NCBI GenBank assembly: GCA_013359255.1
Contig: JABWCF010000010.1
Span: 1-64,000 of the forward strand
DNA: 64,000 bases
Origin: Flavobacteriales bacterium
GTDB taxonomy: Bacteria; Bacteroidota; Bacteroidia; Flavobacteriales_E; Vicingaceae
Direction of reading: 5' to 3'
Of the stretch, positions 41,770-50,643 are shown one piece after another. The notes beneath the pieces were generated by a model that saw nothing but the letters and a program-made list of their open reading frames with translations, ran no database searches and was not told the origin of the DNA. Numbering within the stretch: the stretch's first letter is position 1; each line of letters opens with the position of its first letter. Both the position numbers and the translations under genes were made by a program.

Positions 41770-43092
41770 ATGGATTCAATTAAACAAAAATTTTTAGAAA
41801 AAGCGACTCCGGTAGCAGCCGAAGTAAAGTCAATTATCAAAGAACACGGCAACTTTGTAATGGGAGAATACACCTTGGCACAAGTATATCAAGGAATGAA
41901 AGGCATTACAGGTCTTGTAACTGAAACCTCAAAGCTAGATGCCGAAGAGGGAATTCGTTTTAGAGGATATTCAATTCCCGAAATAAGAGAAAAATTTCCA
42001 AAGGCACCCAATGGCACAGAACCATTACCCGAAGGAGTGTTTTACCTAATGTTAATTGGTGAGATACCTACCGAAGAAGATGTAAGAACCCTAAGCAATG
42101 AATTAGCCAGAAGAAGCATTGTTCCAAAGCATGTGTTTGATGTGTTAGATAGCCTACCGGCTGCAACCCATCCGATGACACAATTTAGCATTGCCGTTAT
42201 GGCCATGCAAACCGAATCTCTTTTTGCTGCCGCATATCGTAAAGGCGTTAGTAAGAAAGAATATTGGGACTACACTTACGAAGACAGCATGAATCTGATT
42301 GCACGCCTTCCTCGAATTGCCGCATACATTTACCGTAGAAAATATAAAAACAATGAACACATAGAACCCGACCATAAATTGGATTGGGCAGCAAATCTTG
42401 CCCACATGATGGGATACGAAGATTTTGACGTAAAAAGATTAATGCGTTTATACATGACCATACATGCCGACCACGAAGGAGGCAATGTATCTGCTCATAC
42501 AACCCACTTGGTGGGTTCTGCTCTTAGCGACCCCTATCTCTCTTTTGCTGCCGGAATGAATGGCTTAGCCGGTCCATTACATGGTTTAGCCAACCAAGAA
42601 GTAATTATCTGGATTATGAATATGCGGGAAGAGCTTGGAGGAGGATTACCTACCAAAGAACAAATCGCTGCATTTATCCAAAAAACGCTATCCGAGGGAA
42701 AAGTGGTGCCTGGTTATGGTCATGCAGTACTTCGAAAAACAGATCCTCGTTTTACCGCACAGCAAAATTTTTATAAAAAATATATTAAAGATCAAGGAAA
42801 GTCAAATGATTTGTGCGAAATAGTGCAAATGGTTTACGAAGTAGCACCACCTATTTTAGAAGCTACAGGAAAAATAAAAAATCCATGGCCCAATGTTGAT
42901 GCACATTCAGGGGCATTACTCATGCATTTCGATATTAAAGAATTTGAATTTTATACTGTTTTGTTCGGGGTTTCTAGAGCCCTTGGCGTATTGGCTTCTT
43001 TATGTTGGGATAGGGCAATTGGTCATCCTATAGAAAGACCCGGTTCAACCACTACCGAATTAATAAAAAAGAAAATAGGCATTACTGCATAA
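41770..43092 (+). CDS. gltA: Citrate synthase, mitochondrial (eukaryotic) type
   Basis: 440 residues. Condenses acetyl-CoA and oxaloacetate. The sequence follows mitochondrial citrate synthase much more than the E. coli GltA type: EEGIRFRGYSIPE, IHADHEGGNVSAHTTHLVGS, AAGMNGLAGPLHGLANQE, PGYGHAVLRKTDPRF, NPWPNVDAHSG. Catalytic residues His271, His318 and Asp377 match those of the pig enzyme (His274, His320, Asp375). Own promoter and terminator, so monocistronic. The gene symbol is by function; the family is the eukaryotic-type group. Confidence 0.95.
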   Translation: MDSIKQKFLEKATPVAAEVKSIIKEHGNFVMGEYTLAQVYQGMKGITGLVTETSKLDAEEGIRFRGYSIPEIREKFPKAPNGTEPLPEGVFYLMLIGEIPTEEDVRTLSNELARRSIVPKHVFDVLDSLPAATHPMTQFSIAVMAMQTESLFAAAYRKGVSKKEYWDYTYEDSMNLIARLPRIAAYIYRRKYKNNEHIEPDHKLDWAANLAHMMGYEDFDVKRLMRLYMTIHADHEGGNVSAHTTHLVGSALSDPYLSFAAGMNGLAGPLHGLANQEVIIWIMNMREELGGGLPTKEQIAAFIQKTLSEGKVVPGYGHAVLRKTDPRFTAQQNFYKKYIKDQGKSNDLCEIVQMVYEVAPPILEATGKIKNPWPNVDAHSGALLMHFDIKEFEFYTVLFGVSRALGVLASLCWDRAIGHPIERPGSTTTELIKKKIGITA

Positions 43093-43117
43093 ATAAACAC
43101 CCTAGTAAAATAACCCT

Positions 43118-43143
43118 AACCCTACATAAAGTAGGGTTTTGTG
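43118..43143 (+). terminator. Intrinsic terminator after citrate synthase
   Basis: AACCCTAC at 43118-43125 pairs with GTAGGGTT at 43131-43138 around 5 nt, followed by TTGTG. Confidence 0.75.
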
Positions 43144-43182
43144 TTTATAAAATAAAAATAATATACGATTATAATAAACAAG

Positions 43183-43190
43183 TATTTTTG
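43183..43190 (+). promoter_or_regulatory. -7 box for efp
   Basis: TATTTTTG, identical to the box of the ribosomal operon, 19 bp before the efp ATG. No clear -33 element. Confidence 0.5.
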
Positions 43191-43209
43191 CAAACTCAAT
43201 AAAGAAAAT

Positions 43210-43773
43210 ATGGCAACTACAGCAGACTTTAAAAACGGAATGTGTTTAAACTTTAACGGCAATTTGGTAATGATTGTGGAATTTTTACACGTAAAACCAG
43301 GTAAAGGGCCCGCATTTGTTAGAACTAAATTAAAAAATCTTAAAACAGGAAGAGTAGTAGAACACACCTTTAATTCAGGAGTAAAAGTAGACCCTGTTCG
43401 TATAGAATTGAGAGAATACCAGTTTTTATACAAAAGCGAGGAGGGATACAATTTTATGAATAATGAAAATTTTGAGCAAGTGGTGTTAGATGAGCATATC
43501 ATTAACGCCCCCCAATTTTTAAAAGAAGGAGATACTTGTAACATACTTTTTCATGCAGAAGAAGAGATTCCGCTTTCTTGCGAATTACCCCCTTTTGTAA
43601 TATTAGAAGTTACCTATACCGAGCCTGGAATTAAAGGAGACACAGCCACCAATGCATCTAAAAAAGCAACGCTTGAAACAGAAGCTATTGTGCAAGTTCC
43701 ACTTTTTATTAATACAGGCGAAAAAATAAAAATTGATACGAGAACCGGAGAGTATTCTGAAAGAGCTAAATAA
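43210..43773 (+). CDS. efp: Elongation factor P
   Basis: 187 residues with three beta-barrel domains. It relieves stalling at proline runs. The tip loop is KPGKGPAF with Lys32, the residue usually modified in other bacteria. C-terminal [15 protein letters not shown] is diagnostic. It opens an efp, lpxD-like, RsbU-like gene group. Confidence 0.96.
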   Translation: MATTADFKNGMCLNFNGNLVMIVEFLHVKPGKGPAFVRTKLKNLKTGRVVEHTFNSGVKVDPVRIELREYQFLYKSEEGYNFMNNENFEQVVLDEHIINAPQFLKEGDTCNILFHAEEEIPLSCELPPFVILEVTYTEPGIKGDTATNASKKATLETEAIVQVPLFINTGEKIKIDTRTGEYSERAK

Positions 43774-43799
43774 AGAATTGAAAAATTAACCCTTACCCA

Positions 43800-44747
43800 A
43801 TGAAATTCAGTCCTAAAAAATTAAGCGACATCGCAAAATTATTGAACGCTGAATTTGCCGGAAGCGGAGATTTACTAGTTACCGGATTAAACGAAATACA
43901 CAGGGTAGAAAATGGCGATATCGTTTTTGTTGATCACCCCAAATACTACGAAAAGGCTCTACAATCGGCTGCTACTTTTGTGCTGATAAATAAAAAAATT
44001 GAAGCTCCCGAAGGAAAAGGATTAATTTTTAGTGATGATCCTTTTCGCGATTTTAATTTTTTAATCAATTTTTTTCAGCCCTTTGAATTTTCTGAAAAAC
44101 AAATACACGAAACGGCCACTATGGGAAGTAATTGTAAAATTCACTCCACGGTTAGCATAGGCAAAAATGTAGTGATTGGCAACAATTGCATAATACACCC
44201 TAATGTGGTTTTATATAACAATACCATACTAGGCAATAATGTTATTATTCATTCCAATACGGTAATTGGAGCCGATGCTTTTTACTATAAAAACAGAGAT
44301 ACGTTTTACGATAAGCTACTAACTTGCGGAAAAGTGGTAATAGAAGATAATGTTGAAATAGGAGCTTGTTGTACTATAGATCGAGGAGTTTCCTCCGATA
44401 CAAGAATCGGGAAGGGTTCAAAATTAGATAATCATATACAAATAGGGCACGATACCGTAATTGGTGAAAAATGTTTATTTGCTTCACAAGTAGGGATTGC
44501 AGGCTGTGTAAATATTGGTAACCATGTAATTTTGTGGGGGCAAGTAGGTGTTACCAGCGGTATTACCATTGGAGATAAGGCGGTTGTTTTTGCCCAATCG
44601 GGTATAGATAAATCTCTCGAAGGCGGAAAAATATATTTTGGCTCACCTGCACAAGAAGCAAAAAAAGCAATGCGTGAAATGGCTTCTATTAGAAACCTAC
44701 CAGATTTGATTCAAAAATTAAAAGATATAGAACGCAATACAAATTAA
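43800..44747 (+). CDS. lpxD: LpxD-like N-acyltransferase
   Basis: 315 residues. UDP-3-O-acyl-glucosamine N-acyltransferase family, for lipid A. The N-terminal uridine-binding domain is followed by left-handed beta-helix hexapeptides from about 105 to 275 (repeated I-G-x-x patterns). The active-site histidine candidate is His217 in NHIQIGHD. Ends with a helical region. No lpxC or lpxA is nearby, so it may be a second LpxD-type paralogue; sequence alone cannot settle this. The next start follows the stop with no gap. Confidence 0.8.
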   Translation: MKFSPKKLSDIAKLLNAEFAGSGDLLVTGLNEIHRVENGDIVFVDHPKYYEKALQSAATFVLINKKIEAPEGKGLIFSDDPFRDFNFLINFFQPFEFSEKQIHETATMGSNCKIHSTVSIGKNVVIGNNCIIHPNVVLYNNTILGNNVIIHSNTVIGADAFYYKNRDTFYDKLLTCGKVVIEDNVEIGACCTIDRGVSSDTRIGKGSKLDNHIQIGHDTVIGEKCLFASQVGIAGCVNIGNHVILWGQVGVTSGITIGDKAVVFAQSGIDKSLEGGKIYFGSPAQEAKKAMREMASIRNLPDLIQKLKDIERNTN

Positions 44748-45956
44748 GTGCATTCAAAAAAAAGATTAGATCTGAGCGGATTCAAACTCCGCACCTTGCT
44801 TAGCGTAACGCAGGCAATAAACAACAATGCCTCAAAAGAAGAGTTACTCGCTTTTTTTCCAAAATTACTAGGAGAAAATTTACACATTGGTAAAATTCTA
44901 CTCTATACCAATAACAACGGATGGCATTGCGAAATTGCGTACAATGTAAACGAATCCCAAACAGGAATTAACATAGAAGAACACTTGCTGTCTTATACAA
45001 ATATTTGCATGACTCACAAGTCAAACATTGAGGCACTTATGCAATTTGATTTACTTATCCCTGTTTATCATAAACAAAAAGCATTAGCATATTTGTTATT
45101 GGGAGATTTAGACGAAGAGCGGATAGAAGTAAGCCCTCTTATAAAACATTATACCTTTATACAAACCTTGGCCAATATCATTATGGTGGCTATTGAAAAT
45201 AAAATTTTGTACAAGGAAAATTTAGAACAAGTTGCGGTAAGTAGAGAACTTGAATTAGCTTCGAAGGTACAAAAAATGCTTTTTCCTTCTGTTTTGCCCA
45301 ATACCGAAAATTTTAAATGCGCGGTGCATTATAAACCCCATCAACTTATAGGTGGCGATTATTATGATGTAATCATGACGGATAAAGACGAATGCGTTTT
45401 TTGCATTGCTGATGTTTCCGGAAAAGGGATATCTGCTTCTTTAATCATGTCTAATTTTCAAGCGGCTTTAAGAGTTTTATTACCTTATATTCATTCGTTG
45501 CCTGAACTGCTGTTTGCTTTAAATAAAGGGGTGTTTGAAAACACAAAAGGAGAAAAATTTGTTACCCTGTTTATTGCTCGCTATAATACCAAAAGTAGAG
45601 AGATGGAATACGTAAATGCAGGACATATACCACCTTTATTTTATGCAAACAATAAAATTTCATTTTTAGAAGATGGAGGAATTATGTTAGGAGCATTTTA
45701 TGAATTACCTGAATTAACGGTAGGAAAAGTAAATGTGCCGATTCATTCTTCTTTATTTTGTTATACCGATGGATTATTGGAATTAGAAAACGAAAAAGGA
45801 GAACCATTCGGGATAGAGAATACTTGTGAATCATTTGCAAAAAATACCGATTTATTACCTAATCAAATAGTAGATAATATTTTTGCCGATGCCGAAAATT
45901 TTAGAGGAAATAATTCCTATAACGATGATTTAACTCTCTTTGCTTGCCGGTTTTAA
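44748..45956 (+). CDS. RsbU/SpoIIE-type serine phosphatase
   Basis: 402 residues, GTG start directly after the lpxD-like stop. The N-terminal half (to about 170) looks like a GAF-type sensor domain. The C-terminal half is a PP2C-like SpoIIE phosphatase: GGDYYDV, ADVSGKGISASLIMS, YVNAGHIPPL, YTDGLLELEN, NDDLTLFACRF. The acidic metal ligands are in place. Such proteins dephosphorylate anti-sigma-antagonist partners, but no partner-switch gene (RsbV/RsbW) is in the window. The 3' end overlaps the convergent ligase gene by 27 bp. Confidence 0.88.
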   Translation: MHSKKRLDLSGFKLRTLLSVTQAINNNASKEELLAFFPKLLGENLHIGKILLYTNNNGWHCEIAYNVNESQTGINIEEHLLSYTNICMTHKSNIEALMQFDLLIPVYHKQKALAYLLLGDLDEERIEVSPLIKHYTFIQTLANIIMVAIENKILYKENLEQVAVSRELELASKVQKMLFPSVLPNTENFKCAVHYKPHQLIGGDYYDVIMTDKDECVFCIADVSGKGISASLIMSNFQAALRVLLPYIHSLPELLFALNKGVFENTKGEKFVTLFIARYNTKSREMEYVNAGHIPPLFYANNKISFLEDGGIMLGAFYELPELTVGKVNVPIHSSLFCYTDGLLELENEKGEPFGIENTCESFAKNTDLLPNQIVDNIFADAENFRGNNSYNDDLTLFACRF

Positions 45957-47390
45957 ATTCTTTTCATGGTAAACTTCAACGGCAACTAGCATAGCTACAA
46001 ATGCCCAAAAGGGTACAGCAGCCTTATCGATGTCTAAATAATTGTTTAATATTCCATGGGTTAAATAAGTGGTTAATGAAGCAAGTATAACTAGGGTAAG
46101 ATTTTTTAAATCGCCTTTTGGTAAGCGCTTGTATAATTGCGCTCCTTTGTAATAGATAAAAACAACTAAAAGTAGCATTAATGCCAATCCTAAAATACCC
46201 TGTTCTGCAAGCGGACCAATGTATTCACTATGAGCATTTCCTAAATCACCTGCATTAGTGCTGATAATGGTTAAGTCTGAAGAAAGTTGAAAAGGTGCAT
46301 AAACAAAGGCATATGTGCCGGGTCCCCATCCAAAAATAGGGCGTTCTTTAAACATGCGAAATGCCGAATTCCATCGATTAAGGCGTTCTAGGTTAGACGC
46401 ATCGGTAGAAATGTTTGACATGGATTCAACGTGTTTAGATAAATCGTCAGAGGCATCTTGTCGGTTCTTTTCTAATTTCATAATAATAGAGTTCCATGAA
46501 ATAGCCAACAACAGAAGCAAAAAAACAAAGCCAGAGGCTAGCATCCAAAATTTTATTTTAAAACGATAAATAAGGGCTACTCCTAAAGCGGCAATTAAAC
46601 TAAGCCATGCGGCACGGGTGTACGAAAAAATAAGCCCTACAATAAAAACAAAAATTAAAAATCCAATAAAAAAACGAATTGTAAAATCATATTTTTTTCT
46701 ACCTAACAGATAAATTAGAAACGGAAAAATGAGAGCAAGAATGGCCCCATAAGAAGTATGGTCCTTAAAAATGGGTTCCATTACCCAGTGGCTTGGTTTC
46801 ACTTCAAAACGATAAAAAGAATGACGGATTACCGTGTAAAATATAACTGCAGTTAACGGTAAAATATACAACCATAAAAAGCGATAAATATTTATTTCTT
46901 TTTTAAAAAGTTGTGTGGCAATAAAGTAAAAACACACCACAAACCACAAACGAGAAATCAAAAATTTAAATGAAACCAATGGCAGTTCACTGGTAATAGA
47001 GGTTAAAAAAATCCAGCCTAATTGTAGGTAAATAATAATTGTGAGCGGATGAAGAAGTACTCTTTTATCAAATCGTTGCTCAAGCAAAACTTTCAGAAAA
47101 AATAAAACCATAACGGCAAACATTAATGGGTCGGTGGGTACCGAAATACCAATGCCTCCTAGTTCTTTTAAGTTCTCTAAACCCAAAGAAAGAGGGGTAA
47201 AAAAGACAATAAAAAACATTAAATTTTCAAGAGAAAAAAAAGCCCAATAGAACGCCATCAATATAACAGGCAACAACATTAGCCAGTAAAACTCTAAATA
47301 AACAGCTACTGCATTAACCAATGCGTACCCGACTCCTAAAGCATAAAACCAGCCGGTTTGCATTTTGCTATGAGGCAAAACTTTTTCCAT
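45930..47390 (-). CDS. O-antigen ligase/polymerase-like membrane protein
   Basis: 486 residues, about 12 hydrophobic helices and one large loop (around 300-400) with the Wzy_C signature LNRWNSAFRMFKERPIFGWGPGTY and NAHSEYIGPLAEQGILG. Either a ligase (WaaL) or a polymerase (Wzy) for surface polysaccharide. Together with the downstream-positioned Wzz-like and Wzx-like genes it forms a leftward group with 11-57 bp gaps. Confidence 0.82.
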   Translation of the reverse strand: MEKVLPHSKMQTGWFYALGVGYALVNAVAVYLEFYWLMLLPVILMAFYWAFFSLENLMFFIVFFTPLSLGLENLKELGGIGISVPTDPLMFAVMVLFFLKVLLEQRFDKRVLLHPLTIIIYLQLGWIFLTSITSELPLVSFKFLISRLWFVVCFYFIATQLFKKEINIYRFLWLYILPLTAVIFYTVIRHSFYRFEVKPSHWVMEPIFKDHTSYGAILALIFPFLIYLLGRKKYDFTIRFFIGFLIFVFIVGLIFSYTRAAWLSLIAALGVALIYRFKIKFWMLASGFVFLLLLLAISWNSIIMKLEKNRQDASDDLSKHVESMSNISTDASNLERLNRWNSAFRMFKERPIFGWGPGTYAFVYAPFQLSSDLTIISTNAGDLGNAHSEYIGPLAEQGILGLALMLLLVVFIYYKGAQLYKRLPKGDLKNLTLVILASLTTYLTHGILNNYLDIDKAAVPFWAFVAMLVAVEVYHEKNLKPASKES

Positions 47391-47401
47391 GAAACAAAAA
47401 G

Positions 47402-48427
47402 TTATTCTTTCGAAACTTCTTTTACTTGCTTAATACTTTCAAATAACACTATAGAAAACAATGTAAGTAAGAATGTAGCTACCGTAGAAACAACAACAAT
47501 GAGCCAGCGAATGGGGTATGATTTTTTTTCGGCAGGAAATGCATGGTTTACCACAAATTTTGTTTCTAATGTTTTTTCGGCATCAACTTTCGCCTCGTCA
47601 TATCGGGCTCTTACAACACTCAGTTGTTTGTATTCATTTACTAATTGCTCAGTTAACGAGATAAAACTAGAACCGTAAAGTGATATTTTTTTTAAGTTTT
47701 CTTCAATTTCACCGGCTGCTTGTTTATTGCCTTTTACCAAAGCGGCTCCTAACTGGTCGGAAAGAACTTCTGCTTGCGATTCAAAACTGTAAACTCCCAT
47801 TGCACGTATTTTTGTTAGCGAATCTTCCATCAATTGTATCCGCCATTTTTGGTCTAAATAAGCAGCCTTAACAATTTCAAATGCTTGTTTGGCAAGGTCT
47901 TTTCGCATACGATTTCTAACACTGTCATGCAATGCCGCAATATCGTTTGCAATTAGGGCAGCGGTGTCAGGACTGTAATCCATTACATCAATTTTTACCG
48001 ACATAAATTCGGTTCTTTTAAAACGGATATTGCTTTCGTAGGCATTGAACAACTTCGTCATTTTATATTGGTCATTGGGGTCAATATCCCAATGCTGCAT
48101 TAGGTTGTATTTTTCGATTATCCGAACTCTTATTTCATCAGAATTTAAGACTTGAAGCATTTGTTCGGCTTGTTCCTCTTCTCCAAAATCTAAGATATCG
48201 AATTTGCCACTGGTGTTTTCTGAAAGCAAAACTTTGGATATGGAGTTGGTACGGGTGGGGAAAAGTATTACAGTTGATTTGTACTTTTCTCGAATTACAA
48301 GCGAAACAATTGCCGAAATAAGGGCGGCAGAGGCAGAAATGATAATAAGTAGTTTTCTCCACTTGTATAGAAATAAAAGCAGATTTCCGGAGCTAAAGCT
48401 AAAATCGTTGTTGGGTTGATTATTCAT
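47402..48427 (-). CDS. Wzz-type chain-length determinant
   Basis: 341 residues. Two membrane helices bracket a periplasmic coiled-coil part: the first at about 27-50 (WRKLLIIISASAALISAIVSLV), the second at about 300-325 (WLIVVVSTVATFLLTLFSIVLF), preceded by AFPAEKKSYPIR, the Pro-rich segment of the Wzz family. No tyrosine-kinase domain is attached. Sets polysaccharide chain length with the neighbouring ligase/polymerase. Confidence 0.85.
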   Translation of the reverse strand: MNNQPNNDFSFSSGNLLLFLYKWRKLLIIISASAALISAIVSLVIREKYKSTVILFPTRTNSISKVLLSENTSGKFDILDFGEEEQAEQMLQVLNSDEIRVRIIEKYNLMQHWDIDPNDQYKMTKLFNAYESNIRFKRTEFMSVKIDVMDYSPDTAALIANDIAALHDSVRNRMRKDLAKQAFEIVKAAYLDQKWRIQLMEDSLTKIRAMGVYSFESQAEVLSDQLGAALVKGNKQAAGEIEENLKKISLYGSSFISLTEQLVNEYKQLSVVRARYDEAKVDAEKTLETKFVVNHAFPAEKKSYPIRWLIVVVSTVATFLLTLFSIVLFESIKQVKEVSKE

Positions 48428-48484
48428 TTTTTAAACGTGTTTTTTAAAGAAAACGTAAAAGTAATAAAAATGCCTTTGCATTAA

Positions 48485-49912
48485 TTACTTCGAAAGAATA
48501 GAAAAATCGGAAGGTTTTACAAGTTTTAGGAAAAATGCAGCCAAAAAAGAAATGGAGAATACAAGTAATGCAGCCACAGTAATATTTACTGCAAAATAAT
48601 CGAGAACCCATAAAGAAATAATAATGTGCAAGGCATAAACTAATAATCGAAAACAATATTGTATGTCAAACGAAATTTTAAAAATCCATTTACACAACAC
48701 CAGTTGTGCCGCCATTACCAATAACAAAGTAATCATACTGGCCCAAGCTGCTCCCACCCCTCCGTATTGGGGTATTAAAATAAAATTTAAACACACGTTT
48801 AAAAACATGCCGATAAGTGCAAGAATGTTTAGTTCCTTCATATTGGCATTTGCGGTTAAAAGAGTGCCATAAATATAACTAGCCGAAATAAACAGAAAGC
48901 TAAACATTAATACTTGCAGTGTTTGGGCCGTAGTTTCAGGCTGTTCATTATACATAATCGTACAAATATCTGATGCGTACGCTATCACAAACAATCCGAT
49001 AGATAAAACGGGCAGCATAAGCAGATTAAAGGAAATGTGAAACAATTCCTGTATGGCCTCATTTTGCTTTATTTGGTAAGCAAACATAGGGAGTAGCAAG
49101 CCGGCAAAAAGCAAACCCAACATACTGCCCGCATCCAGCAGGCGATACGATTGAGCATAAATTCCTGCTACTTCGGCTCCGTTGGGAAGAAGTAAATCTA
49201 GCATTACTCCATCTATTCGGTAATAAAAGGTCATGGTTAAAATAAGCAGTGCATAAGGAAATGTTTCTTTTAAATTTTTAGTTAAAAAAACAATTTTAAA
49301 ATGGGGTAAAACAATTCCTGTTTGTTTTAAAATTAAGAATAAACCTAGCAGCAAGGTAATAATGTAGGCTGTGGTTTGAGAGAGAATAAAAGTAAGAATA
49401 CTCAATTCCATTTTATGGTTATAAATCAAAAAACTACAAAAAATAATCATCAGCAGTTTATCCAGCACACTTAGTAGGCTGTCTGTTTTAAAATACTGTA
49501 AGGCTGAAATGTTCGAACGTATAAAAAGAATTACCGAGAGGAGAAATTGGTTAATGGCCAGCAATAGCAATATTTTTATGCGATATTCATTATAATTCAT
49601 AAATAAAGTTGCTGCAATGAGTATAAGTATATAAACGAACCCCAGTAGAAATTTTAAACCCATTAATCCTCCAAAATATTCTTTCAGCAAATGGGTGTTT
49701 TGTGCAATGTTTCGCTGGTTGTAATTAGTAAGCCCAAAATCGAGAAAAATGCTGAATAGGAGCGAAAAATTAAACAACGCAAAATAAGTTCCGTATTCAT
49801 TTGCTCCTAGCATGTTTTGTACCTGACGGTCTATTCCCAAAACCCAATAAGGCTTAATGATTAAATTAAGTAATAAAAGCAACAGAATGTTGGATACAAA
49901 TTTTTGTTTCAT
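48485..49912 (-). CDS. Wzx-type flippase
   Basis: 475 residues, about 14 hydrophobic helices, of the polysaccharide-transport (MATE/MOP) superfamily. ILLLLLLNLIIKPYWVLGIDRQVQNMLG at the start is the RfbX-like entry region; here YWVLGIDRQVQNMLG is the informative part. Exports lipid-linked oligosaccharide. First of three leftward genes; there are no glycosyltransferases beside it. Confidence 0.85.
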   Translation of the reverse strand: MKQKFVSNILLLLLLNLIIKPYWVLGIDRQVQNMLGANEYGTYFALFNFSLLFSIFLDFGLTNYNQRNIAQNTHLLKEYFGGLMGLKFLLGFVYILILIAATLFMNYNEYRIKILLLLAINQFLLSVILFIRSNISALQYFKTDSLLSVLDKLLMIIFCSFLIYNHKMELSILTFILSQTTAYIITLLLGLFLILKQTGIVLPHFKIVFLTKNLKETFPYALLILTMTFYYRIDGVMLDLLLPNGAEVAGIYAQSYRLLDAGSMLGLLFAGLLLPMFAYQIKQNEAIQELFHISFNLLMLPVLSIGLFVIAYASDICTIMYNEQPETTAQTLQVLMFSFLFISASYIYGTLLTANANMKELNILALIGMFLNVCLNFILIPQYGGVGAAWASMITLLLVMAAQLVLCKWIFKISFDIQYCFRLLVYALHIIISLWVLDYFAVNITVAALLVFSISFLAAFFLKLVKPSDFSILSK

Positions 49913-50018
49913 GGTTTCATCTACAAAACTCTGAAAAAATAAGAAACCAAGAATGGTATTATGAGCCTATTTGTTTTTTCAATAATTTGCATTACTTTGT
50001 AAATTAAAAGCAACTATT

Positions 50019-50588
50019 GTGGAAAATAGAAATTATTCAAAAGTATATCGCGTAATGCATTGGCTTATTGCGTTAAGCATGTTGTTTTTATTGCTTACGG
50101 TATTTTTACGACTAGGCTGGATGAACAAAGTGCATATCGCGGATATTATAAAGCAATATCTAGCTACAACCAATCAAACACTATCTGATGAGCAACTCAT
50201 TGTTTTGGCAAAGCAAATACGCAAGCCAATGTGGGATTGGCATATATACATAGGGTATGTATTGGTAGGTTTGTATGTAATTAGATTATTATTGCCATTC
50301 TTTGGCGAAATGAAATTTAGAAATCCGTTCAATAAAGAATTACCCCAAAAAGTAAAATTTCAGTATATTGTTTACCTCCTTTTTTATTTGTGTGTGGCAT
50401 TATCTTTAATAACCGGATTAGTGATAGAACTAGGGCCAAAAGAATTCAAAGAGCCTATGGAAAAAATTCATATTCTTTCTATTTATTATTTACTGGCTTT
50501 TATCGCCATTCATTTTGCCGGAGTTTTAATGGCCGAGTTTACAAACCAAAAAGGAATCATCTCTAAAATAATTAGCGGGAACAAGTAA
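50019..50588 (+). CDS. Cytochrome b561-like protein
   Basis: 189 residues with GTG start. Four hydrophobic helices, with histidines His14 (VMHWLIAL), His75 (WHIYIGYVLVG), His151 (KIHILSIYYLL) and His161 (AIHFAGVLMAE) positioned for two haems in the membrane. Resembles the cytochrome b/b6 domain family. It probably carries electrons across the membrane; the partner is unknown. No other respiratory gene lies near. Confidence 0.8.
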   Translation: MENRNYSKVYRVMHWLIALSMLFLLLTVFLRLGWMNKVHIADIIKQYLATTNQTLSDEQLIVLAKQIRKPMWDWHIYIGYVLVGLYVIRLLLPFFGEMKFRNPFNKELPQKVKFQYIVYLLFYLCVALSLITGLVIELGPKEFKEPMEKIHILSIYYLLAFIAIHFAGVLMAEFTNQKGIISKIISGNK

Positions 50589-50592
50589 GTTA

Positions 50593-50625
50593 TAGTGCGT
50601 TATAAAGATGTTTTATAACGCACTA
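50593..50625. terminator. Long perfect hairpin between convergent genes
   Basis: TAGTGCGTTATAAA at 50593-50606 pairs over 14 bp with TTTATAACGCACTA at 50612-50625, with a 5-nt loop. It lies between a rightward and a leftward gene. There is no clean T run on either strand, so it may be a weak terminator or an end-protecting RNA hairpin. Confidence 0.55.
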
Positions 50626-50643
50626 TTAATCGCTCCGTTATTT

